64,000 nt of DNA from Mesorhizobium sp. NZP2077. GTDB taxonomy: Bacteria > Pseudomonadota > Alphaproteobacteria > Rhizobiales > Rhizobiaceae. Location of the stretch: contig NZ_CP051293.1 of assembly GCF_013170805.1 (NCBI RefSeq), positions 2,424,001 to 2,488,000 on the forward strand. Reading direction: 5' to 3'. The notes beneath the pieces are model-generated. The model did not search any database. It was not told the origin of the DNA and was given only the letters and a program-made list of their open reading frames with translations. The translations under genes were made by a program, and so were the position numbers. Positions 33,731-42,797 of the stretch are shown one piece after another (positions within the stretch are counted from its first letter, which is position 1; every line of letters begins with the position of its first letter).

Positions 33731-34786
33731 TCAATCCTCGAGCGTCCCTGATCTTGCATCGGCGCTCTTCCTGTCGCCGACCAGTTTCAGAAGGTCCTCG
33801 CCGGCGCGGATGATGCGGCGCGAGCGGCGGGTCAGGATGATGCCGTCCTGCGGCGCGAACACTTCCGCGCGGCCATCGGCTTCGCCCGGCGCATGGACGA
33901 CGGTGGCAAGGCGATCGCCTCGGGCGACGCGGTCGCCGGGCTTTACGTCATAGAGGACAGCGCCAGCCCGGGGGGCGGGCATCATGTCGATGTTTTCCAA
34001 GGGGGCGACGACGCCCTTGAACGGGCCGGGCGCGGGCAGCGCGCTGTCTGCGATCACGCCGCGCGCCACCAGCAGCCGATAGAGGCCTTCGGCATCGGCG
34101 GTGGCGAGCGCGCCATCGACATCGAGGATACCGCGATATTCGACCGTGGTGGCGACGCGGCGGTCGAACTTCGCCACATCGGCGGGAACGTTCTGATAGG
34201 GCATGATCGAGGCGCCCTCGAAGGTGCCGTCGGTGTCCTCGCTCCACAGCACGACCGCATCGACGCCCATGGCGGCGGCGCAATCGGCCATGGCCGGCCA
34301 CAGGCTGGTGTGAATGTAGAGATAGGCAAGGCCTTCGTCGTCGCAGTGCAGGTCGAGCACGATGTCGTGACCGAGCGACAACTGCACCAGGCGTGACTTC
34401 AGCCGCTGGTCGGCGCCGCCAAGGGCGGTGTCAGGCAAGAGCTTGGCATCGGGCTTGGCAAGCAGCGGAAAGGCGCGGTTGAAATTGGTGCGGGTGCCCA
34501 GGTGAAAGCGGCCCTGGTGCTCGCCGAAATGATATTGCGCGCGGCCGATCGGGTTGGCCCAGGGCACGATGGTGATGTTGCCCTTGATGCGGCCCTCGAC
34601 CGCGGCCTTGTTCAGCATCGGCATCAGCGCGTCGATGGCGACGACGCCCGGCAGTTCGCCGGCATGGAGGGCGGCCTGCAGATAGGCAGAGGATGCCGCC
34701 TTGTCGCTACCGGCGAAGCGGAACACCGGGAATTCGTAGGAAACGCCTTCGCTGTCACCGGGAATGCGTTCGATCGATTTCTGCAT
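33731..34786 (-). CDS. Succinylglutamate desuccinylase/aspartoacylase-family deacylase
   Basis: A 351-residue zinc amidohydrolase of the M14-like AstE/AspA family. Zinc ligands are H and E in ALHAGELPG (HxxE) and the later H in VLDLHCDDEG; NPIGRAQYHFGEHQGRFHLG and TRTNFNRAFP hold the substrate arginine and asparagine. A C-terminal barrel (from about residue 270) resembles a biotinyl-like domain, GAVLYDVKPGDRVARGDRLA. It removes an acyl group from an N-acyl amino acid or diamine. The start at 34786 has GGAGG six bases upstream. It appears monocistronic. Confidence 0.88.
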   Translation of the reverse strand: MQKSIERIPGDSEGVSYEFPVFRFAGSDKAASSAYLQAALHAGELPGVVAIDALMPMLNKAAVEGRIKGNITIVPWANPIGRAQYHFGEHQGRFHLGTRTNFNRAFPLLAKPDAKLLPDTALGGADQRLKSRLVQLSLGHDIVLDLHCDDEGLAYLYIHTSLWPAMADCAAAMGVDAVVLWSEDTDGTFEGASIMPYQNVPADVAKFDRRVATTVEYRGILDVDGALATADAEGLYRLLVARGVIADSALPAPGPFKGVVAPLENIDMMPAPRAGAVLYDVKPGDRVARGDRLATVVHAPGEADGRAEVFAPQDGIILTRRSRRIIRAGEDLLKLVGDRKSADARSGTLED

Positions 34787-34796
34787 GACTTCCTCC

Positions 34797-34899
34797 ATTG
34801 GAGCAGTTCACCGTTTCATGGAAACTTCGAACCGCTCCAGTCCTTTAATTTATGGCAATTCCGGACGGAAAACCGTTTCACACTTTTCCTGGAATTGCT
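34797..34899. repeat. Rhizobial palindromic intergenic repeat, family 1 copy B
   Basis: Second copy of the element at 2233-2350 in the same orientation. It has two hairpins: GGAGC-A-GTTC with GAAC-C-GCTCC on the left, and GCAATTCC with GGAATTGC on the right around ACGGAAAACCGTTTCACACTT. Confidence 0.7.
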
Positions 34900-34988
34900 T
34901 TGAAGCAAGAAGACATGCCCATTTGAGAGTACCGATGTCGATTGGTCCAGCCCGCCCACGCTATGGGCGCAAGGGTGGTCTTTTGCCT

Positions 34989-35063
34989 TGCTGCACGTCG
35001 TTGCCCCAAAACCGCTGCGCACCCTCGGGTCAAGCCCGTGGGCATGCTTTTGGGCGACAGGCA
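34989..35063. repeat. Rhizobial palindromic repeat, family 2, divergent copy
   Basis: Begins GCACGTCGTTGCCCCAAAAC and ends GCTTTTGGGCGACAGGCA, the two arms of the element seen intact at 42735-42782 and 57221-57268; the centre is longer here and contains GGGTCAAGCCCGTGGG. It abuts the end of the MFS gene. The rest of 34900-34988 shows nothing. Confidence 0.6.
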
Positions 35064-35064
35064 G

Positions 35065-36240
35065 TTACTCTGCGGCAGCCTGAAGCGGGACAGGTGCCCG
35101 CCGGTCGAGCGCTTGCGACAGCGCTGCGACGGTAACCGCCAGCAAGGCGAGCACCGCGCCGACCAGCGGCAGGTGGGCGTAGGAAACGCCAGCCGAAAGG
35201 GCTACGCCGCCGATCCAGGCGCCGCTGGCATTGCCGACATTGAAGGCGCCCTGGTTGAGCGTGGCGGCAAGGTTTGGTCCTTCGGAAGCGGCCTCGACGA
35301 CGCGGATCTGCAGCGGCGGCACGACGACGAAGATCAGCAGGCCCCAGAGGAAGACGATGCTGATGGCGACGCTGGCAATGGCACCGAACTGCATGAAGCC
35401 GACGAACAGGACCGCCATCAGCAGCAGCGTGCCGATGACGGTCGGCATCAGCTTCCAGTCGGCCAGCCGGCCGCCGATGATGTTGCCGATGGTCATGCCG
35501 GCGCCGAACAGCAGCAGCACCCAGGTAACCGCCGAGGTCGACAGGTCGGACACTTCGGTGAGGTAGGGTTTTATGTAGGTGAAGACGGCAAACAGGCTGG
35601 CCGAGGAGAGGGCGGCGATCAGCATAGCCAGCCAGACCTGCAATTTGCCCAGCACCCGCAACTCGCCGCGAAGGCCGCCGCCGCTCGGCTCGGCGACATC
35701 GGACGGCACCAGCCAGGCGATGGCCGCGACTGAGATCAGGCCGATGCCGACCACGGCGATGAAGGTGGAGCGCCAGCCGAAAGCTTCGCCAAGGGCGGTG
35801 CCGGCAGGAACGCCCAGAATGTTGGAAAGCGTAAGTCCGGCAAACATCAGCGCCATGGCGCTGGCGCGCTTGTTGCGCGGCACCAGGCTGGCCGCAACGA
35901 CCGAGCCGATGCCGAAGAACGCGCCGTGGCCAAAAGCGGTGAAGACGCGCGCGGCCATCAGCGTCCAATAGTCAGGCGCGACGGCGCAGAACAGATTGCC
36001 GACGACGAATGAAGCTGTCAGCCCGACCAGCACAGGCTTGCGCGGCAGATGCGCGGTGGCCATGGCGACGATCGGCGCGCCGAAGACGACACCGAGCGCA
36101 TAGCCGGTGACCAGCAGGCCTGCCGAAGGGATCGACACGCCGAGGTCGGCGGCGACTTCGGGCAGCAGGCCCATGATGACGAATTCGGTGGTGCCGATGC
36201 AGAAGGACGCAATGGCAAGCGCAAGGATCGGCAAAGGCAT
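35065..36240 (-). CDS. MFS transporter, AraJ/DHA1 12-TM type
   Basis: A 391-residue transporter with 12 membrane segments. The start PILALAIASFCIGTTEFVIM and GLLPEVAADLGVSIPSAGLL is the signature of the AraJ/YdhP/CmlA-like sugar or drug exporter group; motif A-like ATAHLPRKPVLVG follows TM2 and GVPAGTALGEAFGWR is in TM5. It probably exports a sugar, arabinose-like compound or drug. No linked regulator is evident. The gene stands alone between a repeat and the reductase gene. Confidence 0.9.
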   Translation of the reverse strand: MPLPILALAIASFCIGTTEFVIMGLLPEVAADLGVSIPSAGLLVTGYALGVVFGAPIVAMATAHLPRKPVLVGLTASFVVGNLFCAVAPDYWTLMAARVFTAFGHGAFFGIGSVVAASLVPRNKRASAMALMFAGLTLSNILGVPAGTALGEAFGWRSTFIAVVGIGLISVAAIAWLVPSDVAEPSGGGLRGELRVLGKLQVWLAMLIAALSSASLFAVFTYIKPYLTEVSDLSTSAVTWVLLLFGAGMTIGNIIGGRLADWKLMPTVIGTLLLMAVLFVGFMQFGAIASVAISIVFLWGLLIFVVVPPLQIRVVEAASEGPNLAATLNQGAFNVGNASGAWIGGVALSAGVSYAHLPLVGAVLALLAVTVAALSQALDRRAPVPLQAAAE

Positions 36241-36348
36241 GGGCGTCCAGACTGAATCGGTTCAATCCAGAGATTGCGCGAGGAGTTGAGCTATGCGCAA
36301 TGCACATTGCTGCAATGCACCGATGCAGAAAGTCCAGAGCTCGAAGTG

Positions 36349-37725
36349 TCAGGCCAGCGGCTTCAACTCCTGCGCAATCGTGGGCAGCAGTTCCGAGACG
36401 GTGGGATGGATGTGCACTGCGCGCGCCAGCGTGTCGACCGGCGCCTTGGCGTACATCAAATCGAGCACGCAATGCACCGCCTCGTCGCCGCCGGGGCCGA
36501 GCACCGAACAGCCGAGGATTTCCCTGGTGTCGGCATCGACGAGGATCTTCATGAAGCCTTGCGTCTCGCCCTTTTCGACGGCGCGGCCGACACGCGTCAT
36601 CGGCCGCTGGCCGACCAGCGCGCGGCGTCCGGATTTCTTCACCGCCGCCTCGGTCATGCCGCAGCGGCCGAGCGGTGGGTCGATGTAGAGCGCGTAGGCC
36701 TCGATGCGGTCGCTCACCTTGCGCGGATCATTGTCGAGCAGATTGGCGGCAACGATTTCGTAGTCGTTGTAGGAGGTGTGGGTGAAGGCGCCCTTGCCGT
36801 TGCAGTCGCCCATCGCCCAGATGCCGGGCACGTTGGTGCGCAGCTGATCGTCGACAATAACGAAGCCGCGCTTGTCGATTTCGACGCCGGCCTTATCGAG
36901 GCCGAGATCGTCGGTGTTGGGAGTGCGTCCCAGCGCCAGCAACACATGCGAGCCGACCGCGGGCGGTTTGCCGGCCGAGAAGGTTACGGCGATGTCGTTA
37001 CCTTGTTTGGCGAAGCCGATGTCGTCGGCGGCGAGACGGACCGCGATGCCTTCGTTTTCGAGAATGGACAGGATGGTGGCCGAGACGTCCTCGTCCTCGC
37101 GGCCGGTCAGGCGCGGGCTCTTCTCGATGACGGTGACGTCCGAGCCGAAGCGGCGGAACATCTGCGCGAATTCGAGCGAGATATAGCTGCCGCCGACGAC
37201 AATCAAATGGCGCGGCAGCACGTCGAGATCCATCATCGAAGAGTTGGTCAGATAGTCGATGTCATGTATGCCGGGCAGGTCGGGCACCGAGGCGCGGCCG
37301 CCGGTGTTGAGGAAGATCCTTTCGGCGGTCAGGAGGTCATCGCCGACGCGCACGGTATTGGCGGATTCGAAGCGCGCATGGCCGCGGTAAAGCGTGCATT
37401 TGTCCATGCCGGCGATCCAGCTTTCCAACCCGGTGCGGGAGGCGCCCGAAACCTTGTCCTTGCGCGCTTTGATCTTGGCATAGTCGACGCCGACGGGGCC
37501 GGAGAGCGTCACACCATAGTCGGCGGCGCGCCGCGCCAGATGCGCGGCATAGGCGCTGGCGACCATCGTCTTGGTGGGGATGCAGCCGGTGTTGACGCAG
37601 GTGCCGCCGACCAGCTTGCGCTCGATCAGCGCCACGCTCATGCCGGCTGCGTTCAGGCGGCCGGCGAGCGGTGTGCCGGCCTGTCCTGCGCCGATGATGA
37701 TGGCATCGTAGGTTTTTGCCGTCAT
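36349..37725 (-). CDS. FAD-dependent class I disulfide reductase (mercuric reductase-like)
   Basis: A 458-residue pyridine nucleotide-disulfide oxidoreductase. It has the FAD loop IIIGAGQAGTPLAGRL, redox-active disulfide GGTCVNTGCIPTK, NAD(P) loop LIVVGGSYISLEFAQM, FAD motif GIWAMGDCNG and C-terminal dimer domain ending VHIHPTVSELLPTIAQEL with the catalytic His-Glu. It lacks the N-terminal metal domain and C-terminal Cys pair of real MerA, so Hg(II) is not a likely substrate; dihydrolipoamide or an unknown disulfide is possible. It overlaps the upstream DUF4126 gene by four bases (ATGA), so they are co-translated. Confidence 0.9.
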   Translation of the reverse strand: MTAKTYDAIIIGAGQAGTPLAGRLNAAGMSVALIERKLVGGTCVNTGCIPTKTMVASAYAAHLARRAADYGVTLSGPVGVDYAKIKARKDKVSGASRTGLESWIAGMDKCTLYRGHARFESANTVRVGDDLLTAERIFLNTGGRASVPDLPGIHDIDYLTNSSMMDLDVLPRHLIVVGGSYISLEFAQMFRRFGSDVTVIEKSPRLTGREDEDVSATILSILENEGIAVRLAADDIGFAKQGNDIAVTFSAGKPPAVGSHVLLALGRTPNTDDLGLDKAGVEIDKRGFVIVDDQLRTNVPGIWAMGDCNGKGAFTHTSYNDYEIVAANLLDNDPRKVSDRIEAYALYIDPPLGRCGMTEAAVKKSGRRALVGQRPMTRVGRAVEKGETQGFMKILVDADTREILGCSVLGPGGDEAVHCVLDLMYAKAPVDTLARAVHIHPTVSELLPTIAQELKPLA

Positions 37726-38183
37726 GCCACTGCGGCCACGATCAGCAGGCCGCCGATGATCGCCACCACGTCCTCGATGAAGGCGGCGGGCGGATCATTG
37801 CCTAAGGCGGCCGCGAGCCGGCCGCGCGCTTCGGCACCGCCCAGCGTGCCGATGACCGCGCCGATGGCACCGGCGATCAGGCCGCCCATGGTGGCGCCAC
37901 CAGTGGCGCCGATCACCGCGCCGCTGAAGGCACCGAGAAGGATGCGGGCGCCGAATTGCTGCGGCACTTTACGGCTTGGCGTCGACGGCAGCTGGTCGGT
38001 GACCAGCTCGACGATAGCGAGGATGGTGAAGATGCCGACGGCGGCCCAATGGCTCATGAAGCTTGCCCAGGTGCCGGCAACCGGCAGCCAGCCGAGATAG
38101 GCGCCCCAGGCGACCGCGGCCGGCGCCGTCATGGCGCGCAGGCCGGCAATGACGCCGATCAGAAGTGCAAGAACATAGAGCAT
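37722..38183 (-). CDS. DUF4126-like membrane protein
   Basis: A 153-residue protein with four to five membrane helices and many glycines: ALLIGVIAGLRAMTAPAAVA at the start, FTILAIVELVTDQLPSTPSRK in the middle and a glycine-rich GAVIGATGGATMGGLIAGAI region. This pattern matches DUF4126 proteins, which have no known role. The start at 38183 has a GGGGGG ribosome site; the longer frame is rejected. Translationally coupled to the following FAD reductase, which hints at a shared function in redox. Confidence 0.78.
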   Translation of the reverse strand: MLYVLALLIGVIAGLRAMTAPAAVAWGAYLGWLPVAGTWASFMSHWAAVGIFTILAIVELVTDQLPSTPSRKVPQQFGARILLGAFSGAVIGATGGATMGGLIAGAIGAVIGTLGGAEARGRLAAALGNDPPAAFIEDVVAIIGGLLIVAAVA

Positions 38184-38323
38184 GTTGCCCCCCCCTCGAT
38201 CCCGGGCCAGGACGGCCTTGAGACGGCAGGCTACCATAGGTCCGATATTTGACCAGTACTTGGATTGGCGCTTTTCTCCTGGCCGCAACTATGCTTTGCA
38301 ATGACGTCAATTGGAGACCCGCC

Positions 38324-38926
38324 ATGGCTGGAAGCGAGCGCACGAAGATGGCGGCCGGCGAATGGTACTCTTGCCTCGATGACGAGTTGGAGGCCTTGCG
38401 CGTCACGGCGCGCGACGCGGTGTTCGAGCACAATTCATTGCCGCCGCGGCAGCGCGGCACTCTCGGGCCAGGCTTGAAGGCATTGCTCGGCGGCGTGGGC
38501 GAGGGCGCCCGCGTCGAGGCGCCGTTCCACTGCGCCTATGGCTTCAACGTCTTTCTCGGCGACAATGTTTTTCTCAATGCCGGCTGCACCATCCTCGATA
38601 CGGCAAGTGTGCGCATCGGCAAGGGAACGCTGCTCGGCCCCAATGTGCAGATCTACTGCGCCGAGCATCACAAGGAGGCTGCGGGCCGGCAAGCCGGACT
38701 GGAGATCGCCAGACCGGTGGAGATCGGCGCCAATGCCTGGATCGGCGGCAGCGCCGTCATCCTTGGCGGCGTCAGCGTCGGCGAGGGCGCCATCGTCGGC
38801 GCCGGCGCGGTGGTGACGCGCGATGTGCCTGCGAACACAACGGTGGTCGGCAATCCGGCGCGGGCGGTTAGGCACGGCAGAGTTCTCGTCGCAAGCGATC
38901 AGGCCTGCGCCACCCGTTCGTTCTGA
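38324..38926 (+). CDS. Sugar O-acetyltransferase (maltose acetyltransferase/NodL type)
   Basis: A 200-residue left-handed beta-helix acetyltransferase. The N-terminal cap KMAAGEWYSCLDDELEALR is the Mac domain; the hexapeptide repeats include IGKGTLLGPNVQIYCAEHH (catalytic His in the YCAEHH motif), NAWIGGSAVILGGVSVGEGA and GAVVTRDVPANTTVVGNPAR. It transfers acetyl from acetyl-CoA to a sugar hydroxyl; NodL is a relative but nothing here points to Nod factor. Start at 38324 follows the usual family length. The 3' end overlaps the convergent GlxA-type gene by 28 bases. Confidence 0.9.
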   Translation: MAGSERTKMAAGEWYSCLDDELEALRVTARDAVFEHNSLPPRQRGTLGPGLKALLGGVGEGARVEAPFHCAYGFNVFLGDNVFLNAGCTILDTASVRIGKGTLLGPNVQIYCAEHHKEAAGRQAGLEIARPVEIGANAWIGGSAVILGGVSVGEGAIVGAGAVVTRDVPANTTVVGNPARAVRHGRVLVASDQACATRSF

Positions 38927-39885
38927 TCTACCCGCCGGGAGAATTCCCGTCGGTATTGCACCGGCGATGTCCGAAGCCTTGCGGCGAAATGCTGGCGCAG
39001 CGAGGTGGCGCTGCCGAAGCCTGCTTCGAAGGCCACGATGTCCATGGATTTTTCCGTGGCTTCCAGCAACCGTTGCGCCAGTTCGATGCGCTGGCTGGTC
39101 AGCCAGTCACCGAAACTGGTGCCGATGGATTTCTGGAAGCGGCGGGTGAAGCTGCGCCGGGTCAGGCCGGCGGTCTCGGCGACGCTGTCGAGGCTGTGCG
39201 TTTCGCCGAGTGTCGCGCGCACCGCGTCAAGCGCCTGGCTGAAGCGGTCGGCGTTGGCGCCTTTTGCCACGGGACGTTCGATGAACTGCGCCTGTCCGCC
39301 CTGGCGGTGCGGGGACAGGACGATCTGGCGGGCAAGCCGCAGTGCTGCCTCCGCGCCATAGCGGGCGCGCACGATGTGGAGGCAGCAATCGAGGCCGGCG
39401 GCGACACCGGCCGAGGTCACGACATCGCCATTGTCGACATAAAGCACGGTGGGGTCGACCTTGATGTCGGGATGGAGTTCCTGCAACTGCTCGGCATAGG
39501 CCCAGTGCGTCGCGGCAGTGCGTCCGGAGAGCAGGCCGGCCGCGGCAATGGCAAAGGTGCCAAGGCACAGGCCGACGATCAAGGCACCGCGCTGGTGCGC
39601 TTGGCGCAGCGCCGCCATCAGCAGCGCCGACGGCTGCTCGCCGAGATGATGCCAGCTAGGGATGATGACGATGTCGGCGCCGTCGAGCCCTCTCAGCCCA
39701 TGCGGCGCGGCAATCGTCATCCCGGCCTCGGTCTGGATCGGGCCGGCCTTGACCGCGCAGATGCGGAACTCGAAGCGCGGCAGACCGAGCGATGTCCTGT
39801 CCTCCGCGAATACCAGGCAAGGCACGGAGAGATGGAACGGGCTGATGCCGTCGAAGGCGAGGACGGCAATGATCGGGGCGGTCAT
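38899..39885 (-). CDS. GlxA-family transcriptional regulator (DJ-1/PfpI + AraC)
   Basis: A 328-residue two-domain regulator. The N-terminal DJ-1/PfpI-like amidotransferase-fold domain (residues 1-190) has VGLCLGTFAIAAAGLL with a Cys at the nucleophile-like position and THWAYAEQL; the C-terminal AraC domain has two helix-turn-helix units, LDSVAETAGLTRRSFTRRFQ and MDIVAFEAGFGSATSLRQHF. It is divergent from the cysteine hydrolase at 40013, its likely target. The start at 39885 (MTAPIIAVLAFDG) is preferred over the 39981 frame. Confidence 0.92.
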   Translation of the reverse strand: MTAPIIAVLAFDGISPFHLSVPCLVFAEDRTSLGLPRFEFRICAVKAGPIQTEAGMTIAAPHGLRGLDGADIVIIPSWHHLGEQPSALLMAALRQAHQRGALIVGLCLGTFAIAAAGLLSGRTAATHWAYAEQLQELHPDIKVDPTVLYVDNGDVVTSAGVAAGLDCCLHIVRARYGAEAALRLARQIVLSPHRQGGQAQFIERPVAKGANADRFSQALDAVRATLGETHSLDSVAETAGLTRRSFTRRFQKSIGTSFGDWLTSQRIELAQRLLEATEKSMDIVAFEAGFGSATSLRQHFAARLRTSPVQYRREFSRRVDQNERVAQA

Positions 39886-39915
39886 GGGCAGTTTCCAAGG
39901 GTGAATGCGGATTGT

Positions 39916-39960
39916 CCCAATTCTTTCGATCGATGTCAATTGGGCCACTTTTGGCCACTT
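39916..39960. promoter_or_regulatory. Candidate GlxA/AraC-type operator
   Basis: Between the divergent regulator and hydrolase genes there is an inverted repeat CCCAATT (39916-39922) / AATTGGG (39938-39944) and, overlapping it, a direct repeat GGCCACTT at 39943 and 39953, spaced 10 bases (one helical turn). AraC-type proteins bind direct repeats near promoters. Confidence 0.4.
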
Positions 39961-40012
39961 GCCGATCGGTCTATTTTCCACCCATCGCAGTCAAGCCGGA
40001 AAGGAAAACACC

Positions 40013-40657
40013 ATGTCTGACCCAGCCAACACCACGCCGCGCCGGGCGCTGATCGTCGTCGACGTCCAGAACGATTATGATGGCGGCAATCTGGCCATCC
40101 AGCATTCGCCGTTCCGCGACAGCGTCGTCAATGTGGCACGCGCCATGGATGCCGCGGCGGCCGCCGGCATCAAGGTAGTGGTGGTCAAGCAGATGGCTCC
40201 CGAGACCTCGCCGATCTTCGCCAGGGGGAGTCACGGCGGCGAATTGCATCCGGAGATCGCCAGGCGCAATCGCGACCACTATGTCGAGAAGATGCTGCCC
40301 TCCGCCTTCACCGGCACTGACCTCGAGGCGTGGCTGCGCGCCAACGCCATCGATACGATCACGGTTGTCGGCTACATGACGCATAATTGCGACCTGTCGA
40401 CCATCATCCATGCCGTGCATATGGGCTTTGCCGTCGAGTTCCTCTCCGATGCGACCGGCTCGGCGCCTTACGCCAACAGCGCCGGTTATGCTTCGGCCGA
40501 GGAAATCCACCGCGTGGTCACGATCGTCCTGCAGTCGCGCTTTGCGGCGGTGCTCAAGACCGCCGAATGGGTAGAGTGTCTGAAGACCGGCGCCTTGCCG
40601 GAGCGCGACACGATCTATGCGTCCAACCAGCGGGCGCTGGCGCGCAGCGCGGCATAA
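40013..40657 (+). CDS. Isochorismatase-like cysteine hydrolase
   Basis: A 214-residue cysteine hydrolase of the nicotinamidase/isochorismatase fold. The catalytic triad is visible: D in LIVVDVQNDY, K in DHYVEKMLPSAF and C in VVGYMTHNCDLST, with the cis-peptide just before. Metal-site residues of true nicotinamidase (DxHxxxH) are not present, so an amidase of another substrate is more likely. It is divergent from a GlxA-type regulator, the usual partner of such hydrolases, and ends at a bidirectional terminator. Confidence 0.88.
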   Translation: MSDPANTTPRRALIVVDVQNDYDGGNLAIQHSPFRDSVVNVARAMDAAAAAGIKVVVVKQMAPETSPIFARGSHGGELHPEIARRNRDHYVEKMLPSAFTGTDLEAWLRANAIDTITVVGYMTHNCDLSTIIHAVHMGFAVEFLSDATGSAPYANSAGYASAEEIHRVVTIVLQSRFAAVLKTAEWVECLKTGALPERDTIYASNQRALARSAA

Positions 40658-40674
40658 TCATCTACGCAAAAGCA

Positions 40675-40706
40675 AAGGGCGCCGCATTGATGCGGCGCCC
40701 TTTTTG
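40675..40706. terminator. Bidirectional terminator between hydrolase and fhs
   Basis: AAAGGGCGCCGCA-TTGA-TGCGGCGCCCTTTTTG: arms with ten or more base pairs, T-run on the plus side and A-run on the minus side. It serves both convergent genes. Confidence 0.92.
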
Positions 40707-40723
40707 TTTGTAGGGACAAAAGA

Positions 40724-42403
40724 TTAGAACAGGCCTTCGATCTGGCCGGCCTCGTTGAGGAAGATCTTTTCCGAGGAAGGTGCCTTGGGCAGGCCGGGCA
40801 TGGTCATGACCTCGCCGCAGATGATGACGACGAAGCCGGCGCCCGCCGAAAGCCTGACTTCGCGCACCGGCACGGTGTGGCCGGTCGGCGCGCCGCGAAG
40901 GTTCGGGTCGGTCGAGAAGGAATACTGGGTCTTGGCCATGCAGACCGGCAGATTGCCGTAGCCGGCGTCTTCCCAGGCCTTGAGCTGGTCGCGCACCGAC
41001 TTGTCGGCGATCGCTTCCGAGCCGCGATAGATGCGCTGGACGATGGTGTTGATCTTCTCGAACAGCGGCATCGCATCGGGATAAAGCGGCGCGAACTGCG
41101 AGGCACCGGATTCGGCCAGCGCCACCACCTTGTTGGCGAGATCCTCGATGCCAGCCGAGCCGTGGGCCCAATGCTTGCACAGGATCGCTTCTTCACCCAT
41201 CGAGGCGACATAGTCCTTCATCGCCTGGATCTCGGCGTCGGTGTCGGAATAGAAGTGGTTGATGGCAACCACTGCCGGCACGCCGAACTGCCTGATGTTT
41301 TCGATGTGGCGGCCGAGATTGGCGCAGCCCTTCTTCACCGCCTCGACGTTTTCCTTGCCGAGGTCTTCCTTCTTGACGCCACCATTCATCTTCATGGCGC
41401 GCACGGTGGCGACGATGACGGCGGCTGCCGGCTTGAGGCCCGCCTTGCGGCACTTGATGTCGAAGAATTTCTCAGCACCGAGGTCGGCGCCAAAGCCGGC
41501 TTCGGTGACGACGTAGTCGGCGAGCTTCAACGCCGTCGTGGTGGCGACGACCGAGTTGCAGCCATGCGCGATGTTGGCGAACGGGCCGCCATGGACGAAA
41601 GCCGGGTTGTTCTCCAGCGTCTGCACGAGGTTGGGCTGCATGGCATCCTTCAAGAGCACGGCCATGGCGCCGTCGGCCTTGAGGTCGCGGGCATAGACCG
41701 GCGACTTGTCGCGGCGGTAAGCGACAATGATGTCGCCGAGGCGCTTTTCCAGATCCTTCAGGTCGTTCGACAGGCACAGGATTGCCATGACTTCCGAAGC
41801 GACGGTGATGTCGAAGCCGGCCTCGCGCGGAAAGCCGTTGGCGACGCCGCCGAGCGAGCAGATGATTTCGCGCAGCGCCCGGTCGTTCATGTCCATGACG
41901 CGGCGCCAGACAACGCGGCGGGTGTCGATGCCGAGCTCATTGCCCCAGTAGATGTGGTTGTCGATCAGCGCCGAAAGCAGATTGTGCGCGGTGGTGATGG
42001 CGTGGAAGTCGCCGGTGAAGTGGAGGTTCATGTCCTCCATCGGCACGACCTGCGCATAGCCGCCACCGGCGGCACCGCCCTTGACGCCGAAGTTCGGGCC
42101 AAGCGAAGCCTCGCGGATGCAGACGATCGCCTTCTTGCCGATGCGGTTGAGGCCATCGCCGAGGCCGACGGTGGTGGTGGTCTTGCCTTCGCCGGCCGGG
42201 GTCGGGTTGATGGCGGTGACCAGGATCAGCTTGCCGTCCTTGTTGCCCTTCACCGATTTGATGAATTCGGCGGAGATTTTGGCCTTGTCGTGGCCGTAGG
42301 GCAGCAGATGTTCGGTTGGAATGCCGATCTTCTGGCCGATCTCCTGGATCTGCTTTTTCTTGGCGCCGCGCGCGATCTCAATGTCGGACTTCACTTCGGC
42401 CAT
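40724..42403 (-). CDS. fhs: Formate-tetrahydrofolate ligase
   Basis: A 559-residue enzyme of full normal length. The P-loop [18 protein letters not shown] is complete, as are [24 protein letters not shown], split here as [10 protein letters not shown] and [11 protein letters not shown], and [19 protein letters not shown]. It makes 10-formyl-tetrahydrofolate from formate, THF and ATP and supplies one-carbon units for purines and fMet. It is monocistronic, ending at a shared terminator, with a 394-base upstream region that carries repeats. Confidence 0.98.
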   Translation of the reverse strand: MAEVKSDIEIARGAKKKQIQEIGQKIGIPTEHLLPYGHDKAKISAEFIKSVKGNKDGKLILVTAINPTPAGEGKTTTTVGLGDGLNRIGKKAIVCIREASLGPNFGVKGGAAGGGYAQVVPMEDMNLHFTGDFHAITTAHNLLSALIDNHIYWGNELGIDTRRVVWRRVMDMNDRALREIICSLGGVANGFPREAGFDITVASEVMAILCLSNDLKDLEKRLGDIIVAYRRDKSPVYARDLKADGAMAVLLKDAMQPNLVQTLENNPAFVHGGPFANIAHGCNSVVATTTALKLADYVVTEAGFGADLGAEKFFDIKCRKAGLKPAAAVIVATVRAMKMNGGVKKEDLGKENVEAVKKGCANLGRHIENIRQFGVPAVVAINHFYSDTDAEIQAMKDYVASMGEEAILCKHWAHGSAGIEDLANKVVALAESGASQFAPLYPDAMPLFEKINTIVQRIYRGSEAIADKSVRDQLKAWEDAGYGNLPVCMAKTQYSFSTDPNLRGAPTGHTVPVREVRLSAGAGFVVIICGEVMTMPGLPKAPSSEKIFLNEAGQIEGLF

Positions 42404-42530
42404 GACGGCTTTCCTCTGGATTGAACGGTGGAGGGGACGGGTTTGATCTCACTCGCAGGCATGTTGGCACCGGGCGCGCGGGCATGTTCTAACCCTGTCG
42501 CTGCCGTGGCGTCAACTTTCATGCAACTAT

Positions 42531-42546
42531 GTTTCCTATAGAGAAA
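42531..42546. promoter_or_regulatory. Imperfect palindrome upstream of fhs
   Basis: GTTTCCTATAGAGAAA lies 128 bases before the fhs start in an AT-rich pocket and resembles a regulator palindrome overlapping a promoter. The remaining part of 42404-42700 shows no gene and no riboswitch that I can recognise. Confidence 0.25.
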
Positions 42547-42700
42547 ATTCCTCTGCGGCGGGCCGACCTGTCCTCGGTTCTTTCCGGCTCCGCTTGCCGC
42601 GCCGTATAGAAGCCAGAGCAAGGGCGCTTCCGCCGTCTCAAAACAGCCGCACAATGCACGGAATGCGACAGAGGCGACGGCGCAAATTCGCCATCGGCCG

Positions 42701-42782
42701 GCTAAAGCGCATCGCGCTTTAGCCTTTTGTTATTATGCATGTCGTTCTCCCAAAACCGGGACCACTTTTGGGCGACATGCAT
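42701..42782. repeat. Composite rhizobial palindrome (GCTAAAGCGC hairpin plus family 2)
   Basis: Two parts. GCTAAAGCGC-ATC-GCGCTTTAGC (42701-42723) is a perfect ten-base stem that could also act as a weak terminator for the DUF2333 gene. ATGCATGTCG...CGACATGCAT (42735-42782) is the family 2 element with inner CCCAAAACCGGGACCACTTT; a near-identical copy is at 57221-57268. Confidence 0.75.
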
Positions 42783-42797
42783 TGCGGCTGAACAGCG

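Noticed and set aside
38899..38926. Overlap of acetyltransferase and GlxA genes as a fused or misread gene
   Set aside because: The overlap is only 28 bases at the convergent 3' ends and both proteins are complete.
40877..42424. Plus-strand 515-codon frame opposite fhs
   Set aside because: Antisense shadow of fhs; composition typical of reversed GC-rich coding sequence.
42404..42530. Folate riboswitch upstream of fhs
   Set aside because: No arrangement matching a THF riboswitch core could be recognised by eye.
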